Positions 17,833-27,728 of a DNA stretch of 64,000 bases are shown in pieces. Source of the DNA: Paenirhizobium naphthalenivorans (GTDB lineage: Bacteria > Pseudomonadota > Alphaproteobacteria > Rhizobiales > Rhizobiaceae). The stretch spans positions 82,787 through 146,786 of the forward strand of contig NZ_BJZP01000011.1 in the NCBI RefSeq assembly GCF_007992095.1. The letters run 5' to 3'. Both the position numbers and the translations under genes were made by a program. A model generated the notes under the pieces. That model was not told the origin of the DNA. It was given only the letters and a program-made list of their open reading frames with translations, and did no database searches. How positions within the stretch are numbered: the first letter of the stretch is position 1; the number at the start of each line of letters is the position of its first letter.

Positions 17833-18735
17833 ATGGCCCGCAATAATTTGCCTAGCATTACCGCCGGTGAAGGCGGTCTCAATCGTTATCTTGACGAGAT
17901 CCGCAAGTTCCCCATGCTGGAACCGCAGGAAGAATACATGCTCGCCAAGCGTTACGCCGAGCACGGTGATCGTGACGCGGCCCACAAGCTCGTCACCAGC
18001 CACCTGCGTCTCGTCGCCAAAATCGCCATGGGTTACCGTGGCTACGGCCTGCCGATCGGCGAAGTCGTTTCCGAGGGCAATGTCGGCCTGATGCAGGCGG
18101 TCAAGAAATTCGACCCGGAGCGCGGCTTCCGCCTGGCGACCTATGCCATGTGGTGGATCAAGGCGTCGATCCAGGAGTATATCCTGCGGTCCTGGTCGCT
18201 GGTGAAGATGGGCACGACCGCCAACCAGAAGCGGCTGTTCTTCAACCTGCGCCGTCTCAAGGGCAAGATCCAGGCGATCGAGGAAGGCGACCTGAAGCCG
18301 GAGCAGGTGGCTGAAATCGCCACCAAGCTCAAGGTGTCGGAGGAAGAGGTCATTTCGATGAACCGCCGCCTCTCGGGCGACGCCTCTCTCAACGCGCCGA
18401 TCCGTGCCGCCGAGGGCGAATCCGGCCAGTGGCAGGATTGGCTGGTCGATGACCATGAGAGCCAGGAAACGGTTCTGATCCAGCAGGACGAACTCGAAAC
18501 CCGTCGTCACATGCTGGCGAAGGCCATGAGCGTGCTGAACGACCGCGAGCGCCGCATTTTCCAGGCGCGGCGCCTGTCCGAAGATCCGGTGACACTTGAA
18601 GAGCTGTCCGCAGAGTTCGACATCAGCCGCGAACGCGTGCGCCAGATCGAGGTTCGCGCCTTCGAAAAAGTGCAGGAAGCGGTGCAGAAGGAAGCTCTTG
18701 AGCGCGCCTCGGCCCTTCGCGTCGTCGAGGCCTAA
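17833..18735 (+). CDS. rpoH: Heat-shock sigma factor RpoH (sigma-32)
   Basis: A 300-residue group 3 sigma factor. The start at 17833 (MARNNLPSITAGEGGLNRYL) matches alphaproteobacterial RpoH and has AGGGGG upstream. Region 2 contains EGNVGLMQAVKKFDPERGF and the core-binding YAMWWIKASIQEY. The RpoH box reads TTANQKRLFFNLRRLKGK. Region 4 ends with DISRERVRQIEVRAFEKVQ. It directs RNA polymerase to heat-shock promoters; in rhizobia there are often two copies, and this one has the features of the main stress form. A terminator follows 36 bases past the stop codon. Confidence 0.96.
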   Translation: MARNNLPSITAGEGGLNRYLDEIRKFPMLEPQEEYMLAKRYAEHGDRDAAHKLVTSHLRLVAKIAMGYRGYGLPIGEVVSEGNVGLMQAVKKFDPERGFRLATYAMWWIKASIQEYILRSWSLVKMGTTANQKRLFFNLRRLKGKIQAIEEGDLKPEQVAEIATKLKVSEEEVISMNRRLSGDASLNAPIRAAEGESGQWQDWLVDDHESQETVLIQQDELETRRHMLAKAMSVLNDRERRIFQARRLSEDPVTLEELSAEFDISRERVRQIEVRAFEKVQEAVQKEALERASALRVVEA

Positions 18736-18764
18736 GCGTCCGAACGCCCATTCATGCGAACATC

Positions 18765-18795
18765 AAAAAACCCGGGTCTTGGCCACCCGGGTTTT
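18765..18795. terminator. Bidirectional intrinsic terminator after rpoH
   Basis: A stem CCCGGGT/ACCCGGG (18771-18777 with 18785-18791) has A6 on the left and T4 on the right, so it can end both rpoH and the convergent gene at 18823. Confidence 0.88.
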
Positions 18796-18822
18796 CATTT
18801 GCGGATCGTGACGGCGTAGCGA

Positions 18823-21162
18823 TCAGTTGCCAGGCGTACCGAGGGCCGCCCATTCCTTCATGACCTGATCGAAGACAGCCGCACCTGCGGCTCCCTTGTC
18901 GAGCGTCAAAAGAGCACGACGGCCGTTGCGATAGCTGATCGGTATGTCGATCCAGCCGCGATTGGCCAGGAGATCGAGATTGGACTTCGCCACGTCCGCG
19001 AAGTCGTTGAGCGCCACCAGATAGGTATCGTCGGTAATCTTTGCCGACACCGCGACGAGATTGTCGCCGCGATCCTGCTCCGTCCGCTTCATGGAGATCC
19101 GCTCCAGCTTGTCGATCGCCCCACCTTCGAAATCCGCCGGGAGGGAGAAGACGACCTCGATCAGATGGCTGGCAGGCAATGAGCTGTCGGAATTGCGTTT
19201 TATGGTCATCAGCGCGGTCAGGCCGCGATCGGGAAAGGTAATTTTGCCCTGGATCTCGGGATTGGGCTTGCCGTCCTCACCTGTCTCGCGCACGGCCGTC
19301 CATGCGATCGTGCCCGGGATCGCGGTGGGCGTCGTCTGTCCCAGCCGCTCCTCATAGAGAAAAGCACGCTCGCCGTCGACGGCCGCGGCAACGCCCGATG
19401 CCGGCGCCGTGCCCGAGGGTGCCACTGCCTGCGGCACGCCGGCATTGGTGCCGACGGCTGGCTGATCGGTCGGTTCGACGGCCGAGGCGACATTTTGCTG
19501 GGAAACGGACTTGCCTTCGGTCGCAGGCCCGCCCGGCGCCGTTGTACCAGCCCCTTCGTCAACCTCCGTCCCATCCGCCTTCAGACGCTGGGTAAACTTC
19601 TGGCCACTGGTGGCGCCATCGTCCGCCGCTTCCTTGGCAGGGGCCTTGCCGCCATCAGCCATCGCCGGCTGGCCCGTCGCAGTCTCCGCACCGGTCGAAG
19701 CGCCGGGTTGCGTTTCCGGCGTCTGTGCCGTTTCGGTGGCCGGGCTCGACCCAGTCAACCCGGCGATAAATTGTGAAACCTGGTCCCTATAGCTCCAGGC
19801 AGCAAAACCGCCACCGGCAATCAGCGCCGCCCCAAGAATCCCAAGCACGACCGGCGCGTAGTTGCGCCGTTGCTTCGGTTCAATCCGATAGACGCGCTGC
19901 TGGGTTTCCGCAAGAAAGGCATCGACATCCTCTCCATCCCGTGGCGGCACCTCGGCCTCAGGAGCGACTCCCGGCTGTATCGGCGCTGGCTCCACAGCCG
20001 GAACCTCGCCCTCAACCGCACCCGTCGTTTGCGACGGGCTCGGCTTGTCGTATTCGGCGAACCAGTCGGAGAAATCCTCGGCGGCCGGCAGATCGCGCGA
20101 TGCACTGTCAACCGCCGTCGCCGACGGCTGGGCGTAGGTGGAACTGTCCCAATCGGGAAGATCGAGTGCGGCGGACTGCGAAGCCTCGGGCGCGGCGGCA
20201 GCGGGCTCGACCGGCAGTTCCCACGGCTCGTATTCAACCGGCTGAGCAACGTCAGGCTGCGGCTCTACAGGCCCCGCCTGATCGACATCAGCATTCGCCG
20301 GGCCCCTAGGACTCCAATCACTGCCACCTGTTATCGGGACTTCCATCACACGATTATAGGCAGGAACGACCGGCGCCGGCTCAAAGACAGAGGGTTCGGG
20401 CGCGACCGACTCGATCTCAGCGATTTCCGCCTCGGCCTCGTCCGCCCTTACACTCGCGCGGTGCTCTTCCGGCTCCTCTTCCAAGGTCGGCGAGGCATAG
20501 ACCTGTTCCTGCTCGACAGGCGGCAACGCGGAATGGTCGACGTCCTCATAGGCCGGCACTGCCGGCACCACGGTTTCCTCTACCGGCTCCTCTACGGTTT
20601 GCACTGGCTCGTCGGCCCATTGGACCGGAGCTTCCTGCTCGGCTTCCGGCTCGCGCGCCTGCTCCGCCTCCTCGGCATAGGCCGCCTCGGCATGCTCTTC
20701 AGGCTCCGCGTACTCTTGATGCTCGGCAATAGCCTCCGGTTCCGAATGGTATTCCGGCTCAGCCGGGGCAGCCCAATCCTCGGCTGGCCGGGCGACCGGC
20801 TCTTCCTGGACAGGCTCCTCGACCACGACAGGCTGAGCTTCGGCCTCACGTTCTTCGGCGGACGAAGACTGCTCAGCCCACTCGTCTTCCGCAGTGGGCT
20901 GAGGCGTCATCGCCTCCTCGAAGGTCGCGACGGCTTCCTCCTCCGGCATGGCCTCGGCGTGCTCGGCCTCGACCTCCTCTATCGCGACATCCAGCTTGGT
21001 CAGCTGGCGCTGGATCATGGCCTCCGGCGGCCGCGGGTTCATGTTCTCCAGCTGCCGCAGCACGGCGCTGCGTGCCTTGTCATAGACCTTGGCACGCATC
21101 TCTGGTGTATTGTTCGACAGGCCGTCCACGGCACGCCGGATAACCGCTATGAAGTCAGCCAT
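18823..21162 (-). CDS. Large acidic, low-complexity, single-pass membrane protein
   Basis: A 779-residue protein of unknown function. The ATG at 21162 (MADFIAVIRRAV) is chosen over a GTG two codons upstream. Residues 1-65 form a conserved helical segment (RAKVYDKARSAVLRQLENM). Residues about 70-400 are rich in Glu, Pro, Ala and Val and look disordered. One membrane segment follows (PVVLGILGAALIAGGGFAAW, about residue 450). After it comes a Gly/Thr/Ala-rich linker and a structured C-terminal domain of about 190 residues (ERAFLYEERLGQ onward, with ISMKRTEQDRGDNLVAVSAKI). The topology suggests a cytoplasmic acidic N-terminal part and a periplasmic C-terminal domain. I recognise the architecture in Rhizobiales as hypothetical only. 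Confidence 0.85.
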   Translation of the reverse strand: MADFIAVIRRAVDGLSNNTPEMRAKVYDKARSAVLRQLENMNPRPPEAMIQRQLTKLDVAIEEVEAEHAEAMPEEEAVATFEEAMTPQPTAEDEWAEQSSSAEEREAEAQPVVVEEPVQEEPVARPAEDWAAPAEPEYHSEPEAIAEHQEYAEPEEHAEAAYAEEAEQAREPEAEQEAPVQWADEPVQTVEEPVEETVVPAVPAYEDVDHSALPPVEQEQVYASPTLEEEPEEHRASVRADEAEAEIAEIESVAPEPSVFEPAPVVPAYNRVMEVPITGGSDWSPRGPANADVDQAGPVEPQPDVAQPVEYEPWELPVEPAAAAPEASQSAALDLPDWDSSTYAQPSATAVDSASRDLPAAEDFSDWFAEYDKPSPSQTTGAVEGEVPAVEPAPIQPGVAPEAEVPPRDGEDVDAFLAETQQRVYRIEPKQRRNYAPVVLGILGAALIAGGGFAAWSYRDQVSQFIAGLTGSSPATETAQTPETQPGASTGAETATGQPAMADGGKAPAKEAADDGATSGQKFTQRLKADGTEVDEGAGTTAPGGPATEGKSVSQQNVASAVEPTDQPAVGTNAGVPQAVAPSGTAPASGVAAAVDGERAFLYEERLGQTTPTAIPGTIAWTAVRETGEDGKPNPEIQGKITFPDRGLTALMTIKRNSDSSLPASHLIEVVFSLPADFEGGAIDKLERISMKRTEQDRGDNLVAVSAKITDDTYLVALNDFADVAKSNLDLLANRGWIDIPISYRNGRRALLTLDKGAAGAAVFDQVMKEWAALGTPGN

Positions 21163-21222
21163 CAGCACTTTCTCGTTGTCGCCGGCACCGGCCGGCTGGC
21201 AAAAGCTTAACGAAAACTAAGC

Positions 21223-22521
<1,299 letters not shown>

Positions 22522-22718
22522 TTCGAAATCCTGTCTATCGCGCAACAGTCTGCGCCTTATCCAAACCCGCGCATCTATACTGTGTTGTTTTTATGAAATC
22601 GACTCGTTATGCGCGCCAAATCGGCTTTTTGCGTGACAAAACGCGGCCCCTCGCCTATCCGATGCGGTGACTAACGCCCTAACGCCCCACTCCCAACCAA
22701 CCTTGCTGGTGAAATCCC

Positions 22719-23609
22719 TTGCTTCTCAGAGCCTACCTATTTCTGACCGTCGCAACGCTTTTTTGGGGCGGCAACACCGTTGTCGGCAAGCTTGCCGTCG
22801 GCCACGTCAGCCCGATGGTGCTCAATTTCTCCCGCTGGGCCGTCGCGCTGGTCATCATCTGCTCGATCTCCGTTCCGCAGTTGAAGAAGGACTGGCCGGC
22901 ACTGAAACGCCACTGGTGGCTGCTGCTTGGCTATGGCGCGATCGGTTATACAGCCTTCAACGGCTTTCTTTATACGGCGCTCAAATACACAACCGCAGTC
23001 AACGGCGCGATCGAGCAGGGCGGCATTCCGGTGCTCATCTTTATTCTCAACTTCCTGCTGTTTCGCATACCTGTCTCCTTCATCCAGATCATCGGCTTCG
23101 CCATCAGCTTCGTCGGCGTCGCGCTGACCGCGACCCGCGGCGACATCCATGTCCTCCTGTCGCTGGCGCTGAACTTTGGCGACGCGCTGCTGCTGCTCGC
23201 CGTCGCAGCCTATGCCGTCTATACGATCGCGCTGCGCTGGAAGCCGGCGATCCACTGGAAAAGCCTGATGGCCGCTTCCGCGCTCGGCGGCGCGTTGACG
23301 GGCCTGCCGCTCGTGATCTGGGAGGCGGCGAACGGCTCGATGATCCTGCCGGATGTCGCCGGTCTCGGCATGATCGCCTATGCAGCGCTTCTCCCCTCGC
23401 TGATCTCGCAGGTCTTTTATGTGCTCGGCGTCGAAGGAATTGGCGCCAACCGGGCTGGCCTTTTCATCAACCTGGTCCCCGTCTTCGGCACTCTGCTGTC
23501 GCTCGTTATTCTCGGGGAGGCTCTCCGTCCGTTACATCTCATCGCGCTGGTGCTCGTCCTCGGTGGCATTGCGATTGCCGAATGGGGCAAACCCAAACAG
23601 CCGGCCTGA
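22719..23609 (+). CDS. EamA/DMT-family exporter
   Basis: A 296-residue inner-membrane protein with ten hydrophobic segments in two EamA repeats, the layout of RhaT/RarD/EamA exporters. The first repeat starts LFLTVATLFWGGNTVVGKLA and the second ends HLIALVLVLGGIAIAEWGKP. The start is a TTG at 22719 with only a weak GGTG upstream, so a slightly different start is possible. Substrate unknown; members export amino acids and other metabolites. Confidence 0.85.
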   Translation: MLLRAYLFLTVATLFWGGNTVVGKLAVGHVSPMVLNFSRWAVALVIICSISVPQLKKDWPALKRHWWLLLGYGAIGYTAFNGFLYTALKYTTAVNGAIEQGGIPVLIFILNFLLFRIPVSFIQIIGFAISFVGVALTATRGDIHVLLSLALNFGDALLLLAVAAYAVYTIALRWKPAIHWKSLMAASALGGALTGLPLVIWEAANGSMILPDVAGLGMIAYAALLPSLISQVFYVLGVEGIGANRAGLFINLVPVFGTLLSLVILGEALRPLHLIALVLVLGGIAIAEWGKPKQPA

Positions 23610-23749
23610 TGTTGCGCGCGCGACGAACTCAAGCCGTCGCGCGCCTGGGGCGCTCGCTTTAAGGCAGCACCCTGCACGCAATATGATGCTTTTCCAAGCC
23701 CGCTTTATTGCCTAATCGATTCCCTGAGAAACCTACGAGGGAAGCAGCC

Positions 23750-24547
23750 ATGGCAAAGCCATTTTTCTGGAACGAACTGAACACCGCGGATTTCGCCGGG
23801 CTTTCCCCCGAGACGACGATCGCCATTCTGCCGATCGCCTCGACCGAACAGCACGGTCCGCACCTGCCGATCGCGACCGACGTCGCGATCGCCAACGGCA
23901 TGCTGGCGGAACTGAAGAACCAGCGCCCCGACGATCTCGACTTCCTCGTCCTGCCAACCCAGGAGATCGGCAAGGCCAACGAACATATCCACGGCCCCGG
24001 CACACTCTCCTTCGGCCCGGAAATCCTGATACCCGCCTGGACCGCCATCGGCACCAAGGTCGCCGAGGCCGGCATCCGCAAGATGGTGATCGTCAATTCT
24101 CACGGCGGCAATGTCGACGTGATGAGCATCGTCGCCCGCGAACTGCGCGTCCGCCACCAGATGGCTGTGGTCTCCACCCAGTGGGGTCGGTTCGGCAATC
24201 CAGACGGCATGATCTCCGAGCACGAGAGCCGCTATGGCATCCATGGCGGCGAGGTCGAGACCTCGTTGATGCTCTATTTCCGCCCGGAACTGGTGCGCAT
24301 GGAAAACGCACAGAATTTTGTCTCCAAGGCAGAGGAGATGCGGTCCAACTCCAAGTTCCTGACCCCGCTGCCGCCGCATTCGCTGGCCTGGATCGCCCAT
24401 GACCTCAACCCGAACGGCGTCGTCGGCGATGCCTCCAAGGGGACGGAGGAAAAGGGCGAAGCGATCTGCAAACATCAGATCGCAGGCTTCGTCGAACTGC
24501 TGCGCGACCTCACCCGCTATCCGTTGTCAAACCTCTATTCGCGCTGA
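23750..24547 (+). CDS. Creatininase-family amidohydrolase
   Basis: A 265-residue protein starting MAKPFFWNELNTADF, with GAGGGAAG upstream of the ATG. The family metal and catalytic motifs are visible: the ASTEQHGPHLPIATD block near residue 37 (Glu, His and Asp ligands), IVNSHGGNVDV near 115 and HGGEVETSLM near 165. Family members cleave cyclic amides such as creatinine or act on ring precursors, including the ArfB and MftE maturases. It converges on the LysR gene with a 13-bp overlap and lies beside a transporter-deaminase operon, so it may act in the same pathway. Confidence 0.9.
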   Translation: MAKPFFWNELNTADFAGLSPETTIAILPIASTEQHGPHLPIATDVAIANGMLAELKNQRPDDLDFLVLPTQEIGKANEHIHGPGTLSFGPEILIPAWTAIGTKVAEAGIRKMVIVNSHGGNVDVMSIVARELRVRHQMAVVSTQWGRFGNPDGMISEHESRYGIHGGEVETSLMLYFRPELVRMENAQNFVSKAEEMRSNSKFLTPLPPHSLAWIAHDLNPNGVVGDASKGTEEKGEAICKHQIAGFVELLRDLTRYPLSNLYSR

Positions 24548-25524
24548 TCCTCCTCTCGGGACGCAAGGGCCCGATCACCCGGTTTATCACCCGCCGGGAT
24601 GTGGCCCTTGCCCTGCAATTCCTGCACAAGATCCAGAAGCTCCTGCATCAGATACTCGACAAACAGGCTGGTCGTCGCGTCGAGCGGGGCACGGGCACGG
24701 GCGAAGAGCTTCATCGGCTGATGCCGCAACTGGGCTTCGAGCAAGGGTCGGAAAACCAGTTCGCCGGCCCGGCATTCGCTGATCACGTCGAGCGGATTGA
24801 GCAGCGTCAGCCCGACGCCACACCTGACCAACTGCTTCATCAACTCGGACGAATTGGTCTCGAGCACCGGTTCAACAGGAAGCGGCACAGGCGCGAGCGC
24901 AAGATCGATGATATTGCGCAGGCTGGTGCCGGGTTGTGCCAGCACCAGCTTTTCCTGCACCACGTCGGCCAGATCGATCGGCCCCGTCTCATGGGAAAGC
25001 GGATGACCGGGCGGCAAGACAACGCCGACCGGCACGTCGAAATTGGCCAGCGTCCGGATGCCGGGCGTCGCCGGAATATTGAAGCCGAGCCCGATGTCGA
25101 CCTCGCCCGTCAGCACCGGATTGATGGTGGTCGAGCCACCATCGTTGCGCAATTTGATTCGCACGCGGGGATGTGCGTCAAGAAAGCGAGCCAGGATCTG
25201 CGGCAAGGGTCCGGACGCGAGCCCGACCGTCGTGACCAGCGTTACCCTGCCCGCTTGTGGCATTCTCAGGCCACGGATACGCGCTTCGAGCTTCTCATAG
25301 TTCTTGAGGACGTCGCGGATATGCTCGACGCAAAGCTCGCCGGCCGCCGTCAGACGCAGCCCGCGCGGCAACCGCTCGAAGATCGGCGCGCCGAGCTCCT
25401 CCTCAAGCGCCAGGATCTGGCGGTTGACCGCCGACGAGGCGACATTGAGGCGCGCCGCGGCCTTGCGGATCGACCCGCAACGCACGATTTCGTTAATGTA
25501 TTGCAGCTTTCGGGAATGAAGCAC
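24535..25524 (-). CDS. LysR-family transcriptional regulator
   Basis: A 329-residue regulator. The N-terminal winged helix-turn-helix covers residues 1-65 (LQYINEIVRCGSIRKAAARL, SAVNRQILALEEELG). The effector domain follows (LRNDGGSTTINPVLTGEVDIGLGF). It is transcribed away from the transporter operon at 25707, the classic LysR arrangement, and so probably controls that operon in response to its substrate. The last 12 bases overlap the creatininase gene tail to tail. The C-terminal 25 residues are an unusually charged extension. Confidence 0.92.
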   Translation of the reverse strand: MLHSRKLQYINEIVRCGSIRKAAARLNVASSAVNRQILALEEELGAPIFERLPRGLRLTAAGELCVEHIRDVLKNYEKLEARIRGLRMPQAGRVTLVTTVGLASGPLPQILARFLDAHPRVRIKLRNDGGSTTINPVLTGEVDIGLGFNIPATPGIRTLANFDVPVGVVLPPGHPLSHETGPIDLADVVQEKLVLAQPGTSLRNIIDLALAPVPLPVEPVLETNSSELMKQLVRCGVGLTLLNPLDVISECRAGELVFRPLLEAQLRHQPMKLFARARAPLDATTSLFVEYLMQELLDLVQELQGKGHIPAGDKPGDRALASREEDQRE

Positions 25525-25576
25525 GGGAACACCATTGCATATTTTTTAGCCACACAGCATTATTTAAGCATCAGTC

Positions 25577-25622
25577 TGCACAGCAGTGCAAAAAAGGCAT
25601 CAATGCGGACGAATTTTGATGC
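25577..25622. promoter_or_regulatory. Inverted repeats in the LysR/ABC operon divergent promoter
   Basis: Two dyads lie here. TGCAC-N4-GTGCA (25577-25590) has the size of a LysR-type half operator. GCATCAA (25597-25603) is repeated in inverse as TTGATGC (25616-25622). Both are in the 182-bp gap between the regulator and the ABC operon and are candidate regulator sites. Confidence 0.45.
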
Positions 25623-25706
25623 TTTTCAAAGCGCAAGGCAACCGCTCAAATGAGAAAAACAGGCACTCTCACGATGCCGAAAGGCTTAACAGGGGAACAA
25701 AAACGC

Positions 25707-26723
25707 ATGCATAGCTCTTTGAAAATCAAGGCTTTCGCAGTCACTCTCGGGGTATCCGCCGCATTTTCGGCCACCACCCAGGCCTACGCCCTCGATGAAG
25801 TGAGCTATGGCACCAACTGGCTGGCTCAGGCCGAGCACGGCGGCTTTTACCAGGCCGTTGCCGACGGCACCTATGAAAAGTATGGACTGAAGGTCACCAT
25901 CGTCCAGGGCGGACCAAACGCCGCCAATCGCTCGCTGCTGATCGCCGGAAAAGTCGATTTCTACATGGGCAGCCCGCTCAGCGAGATGGATGCCGTCAAG
26001 GAAGGCATTCCGCTGGTCGATGTCGCAGCGATCTTCCAGAAGGACCCGCAAGTCCTGCTCGCCCATCCAGACCAGGGCATCGACACCTTCGCCGACCTTG
26101 CCAAGCTCGACACGATCTTCATGGGTAAGGACGGCTACGTCACCTATTTCGAGTGGATGAAGAAGAACTACGAAGGCTTCAAGGACGAGCAGTACAAGCC
26201 CTACACCTTCAACCCGGCCCCCTTCATCGCCGACCCGAAGTCCGCTCAGCAGGGCTATCTGACTTCGGAACCCTTTGAGATCGAAAAGCAGGCCGGCTGG
26301 GCCCCGAAGGTCTTCCTGCTCGCCGACAACGGCTACAATCCCTATTCCACCATGATCACCACCACCGCCACGATGGTCGAGACCAAGTCCGACGTCGTCC
26401 AACGGTTCGTCGATGCCTCGGTCGAGGGCTGGTACAACTACCTCTACGGCGACAACAAGGCGGCCAATGACCTGATCAAAAAGGACAATCCGGAGATCAC
26501 GGATGGCCAGATCGAGTACTCGATCGCCAAGATGAAAGAATACGGCATCGTCGAATCGGGCGAGGCGCTCGACAAGGGCATCGGCTGCATGACAGAGGAA
26601 CGCTACAAGAAGTTCTTCGACGACATGGTTTCGATTGGCGTCCAGTCGGCCGACCTCGACTACACCAAGGCCTTCACCACCAAATACGTCTGCAAGGGCG
26701 TCGGCATGGCGCTGAAGAAGTAA
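25707..26723 (+). CDS. NMT1/THI5-type ABC transporter substrate-binding protein
   Basis: A 338-residue periplasmic binding protein. I chose the ATG at 25707 (MHSSLKIKAFAV) because AGGGGA lies just upstream and a signal peptide ending AYALDEV follows. The mature start VSYGTNWLAQAEHGGFYQAVADG is typical of the NMT1/THI5 family, which binds pyrimidines, riboflavin, sulfonates or related small ring compounds. No thiamine riboswitch pattern is seen upstream, which argues against a thiamine-precursor role. It is the first gene of the transporter-catabolic set and is divergent from lysR. Confidence 0.9.
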   Translation: MHSSLKIKAFAVTLGVSAAFSATTQAYALDEVSYGTNWLAQAEHGGFYQAVADGTYEKYGLKVTIVQGGPNAANRSLLIAGKVDFYMGSPLSEMDAVKEGIPLVDVAAIFQKDPQVLLAHPDQGIDTFADLAKLDTIFMGKDGYVTYFEWMKKNYEGFKDEQYKPYTFNPAPFIADPKSAQQGYLTSEPFEIEKQAGWAPKVFLLADNGYNPYSTMITTTATMVETKSDVVQRFVDASVEGWYNYLYGDNKAANDLIKKDNPEITDGQIEYSIAKMKEYGIVESGEALDKGIGCMTEERYKKFFDDMVSIGVQSADLDYTKAFTTKYVCKGVGMALKK

Positions 26724-26729
26724 AGTCTG

Positions 26730-26758
26730 GGCTGTCCCGCCCGACGGGTGGAACAGCC
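26730..26758 (+). other. Strong hairpin after the binding-protein gene
   Basis: GGCTGT and CCGCCC pair with GGGTGG and ACAGCC around a 3-base loop with one mismatch. No T-run follows. Such hairpins after the binding-protein gene of ABC operons often protect the upstream mRNA from 3' decay and lower expression of the downstream ATPase and permease. Confidence 0.6.
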
Positions 26759-26784
26759 AGGCAAAACGAAACAATGAGGGGAAC

Positions 26785-26870
26785 GAAGCCTCGCCCCCTC
26801 ATCCGGTCCTCCGGACCACCTTCTCCCGGCCGGGCGAAGACGGAGCCAGCCGCTCCGACATTCCAAGACC
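26785..26870. repeat. Probable rhizobial intergenic repeat fragment
   Basis: The stretch containing GCCCCCTCATCCGGTC, then CCACCTTCTCCC and GGCCGGGCGAAGACGGA, resembles the common alphaproteobacterial intergenic repeat of the CCCTCATCCG...CACCTTCTCCCC type, here truncated and diverged. It lies between the binding-protein and ATPase genes and may have been inserted into the operon. Only one copy is seen in the window. Confidence 0.5.
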
Positions 26871-26885
26871 TGACAAAGGCCCGCA

Positions 26886-27728
26886 ATGACTGCTTCAGAC
26901 GCCGAGATGGCACCGTCCTCCGCATCGCCAGCTGCCCCCAACCAGCAGCGACGGCCACTCGTCGTCATGCGCGGCGTATCGAAGATGTTCTCGAGCGGCA
27001 CAGTGGCGCTGTCCGACATGTCGCTCACCGTCAACGGCGGCGAATTCGTCAGTCTCCTTGGCCCCTCCGGCTGCGGCAAATCGACCGCGCTGAGGATTAT
27101 GGCCGGTCTGGGCGACGTATCGAGCGGAACGATCGACTGGCCAAGCTCGCGCATCAATTCCAAGGGACTGCCCGAAGGTGACATCTCCTTCGTCTTCCAG
27201 GAGCCCACACTGATGCCTTGGCAGACCGTGTTCGGCAATGTCCATCTGCCACTCAAGCTCAAGGGCGTGTCGAAAGCCGCCGCCCGCGACGAGATCATGG
27301 CGACGCTTGCGACCGTCGGCCTCAAGGATTTCGCCGACGCCTATCCGCGCGAGCTTTCCGGCGGCATGAAGATGCGCGTCTCGATCGCCCGAGCGCTGGT
27401 AACCAAGCCCAAGCTGCTGCTGATGGATGAACCTTTCGCGGCACTCGACGAGATCACCCGCCAGAAGCTCAACGACGACGTCCTGCGGCTGTGGAAAGAG
27501 ACCGGCATCACCGTCATCTTCGTCACCCATTCGGTTTTCGAGAGCGCCTATCTGTCGAGCCGCATCGTGGTGATGAGAGCGAGACCAGGCCGCGTCCATG
27601 CCGACTTCCCGCTGCACACCAGCCTGGAACGGGACGCCCATTACCGCACCTCGGAAGAATATCGCCAGGCCTGCGAAACCGTATCGGAAACACTGCTGGA
27701 AGCCATGGGCGGAGAGGACACGCACTGA
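26886..27728 (+). CDS. ABC transporter ATPase (SsuB/TauB/ThiZ-like)
   Basis: A 280-residue ATPase. Walker A is GPSGCGKST (about residue 60), the signature is ELSGGMKMRVSIARAL and Walker B is LLLMDEPFAALD. The first 25 residues are an extra tail. Its class pairs with NMT1/THI5-type binding proteins. The stop codon overlaps the permease start (TGATG arrangement), so the two are translationally coupled. Confidence 0.92.
   Translation: MTASDAEMAPSSASPAAPNQQRRPLVVMRGVSKMFSSGTVALSDMSLTVNGGEFVSLLGPSGCGKSTALRIMAGLGDVSSGTIDWPSSRINSKGLPEGDISFVFQEPTLMPWQTVFGNVHLPLKLKGVSKAAARDEIMATLATVGLKDFADAYPRELSGGMKMRVSIARALVTKPKLLLMDEPFAALDEITRQKLNDDVLRLWKETGITVIFVTHSVFESAYLSSRIVVMRARPGRVHADFPLHTSLERDAHYRTSEEYRQACETVSETLLEAMGGEDTH

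Noticed and set aside
19870..21210. 446-codon plus-strand frame opposite the large acidic protein
   Set aside because: Arg/Leu-rich shadow of the Glu/Pro-rich repeats on the other strand.
25525..25706. Thiamine (TPP) riboswitch upstream of the THI5-like binding protein
   Set aside because: The conserved CTGAGA core was not found in the leader.
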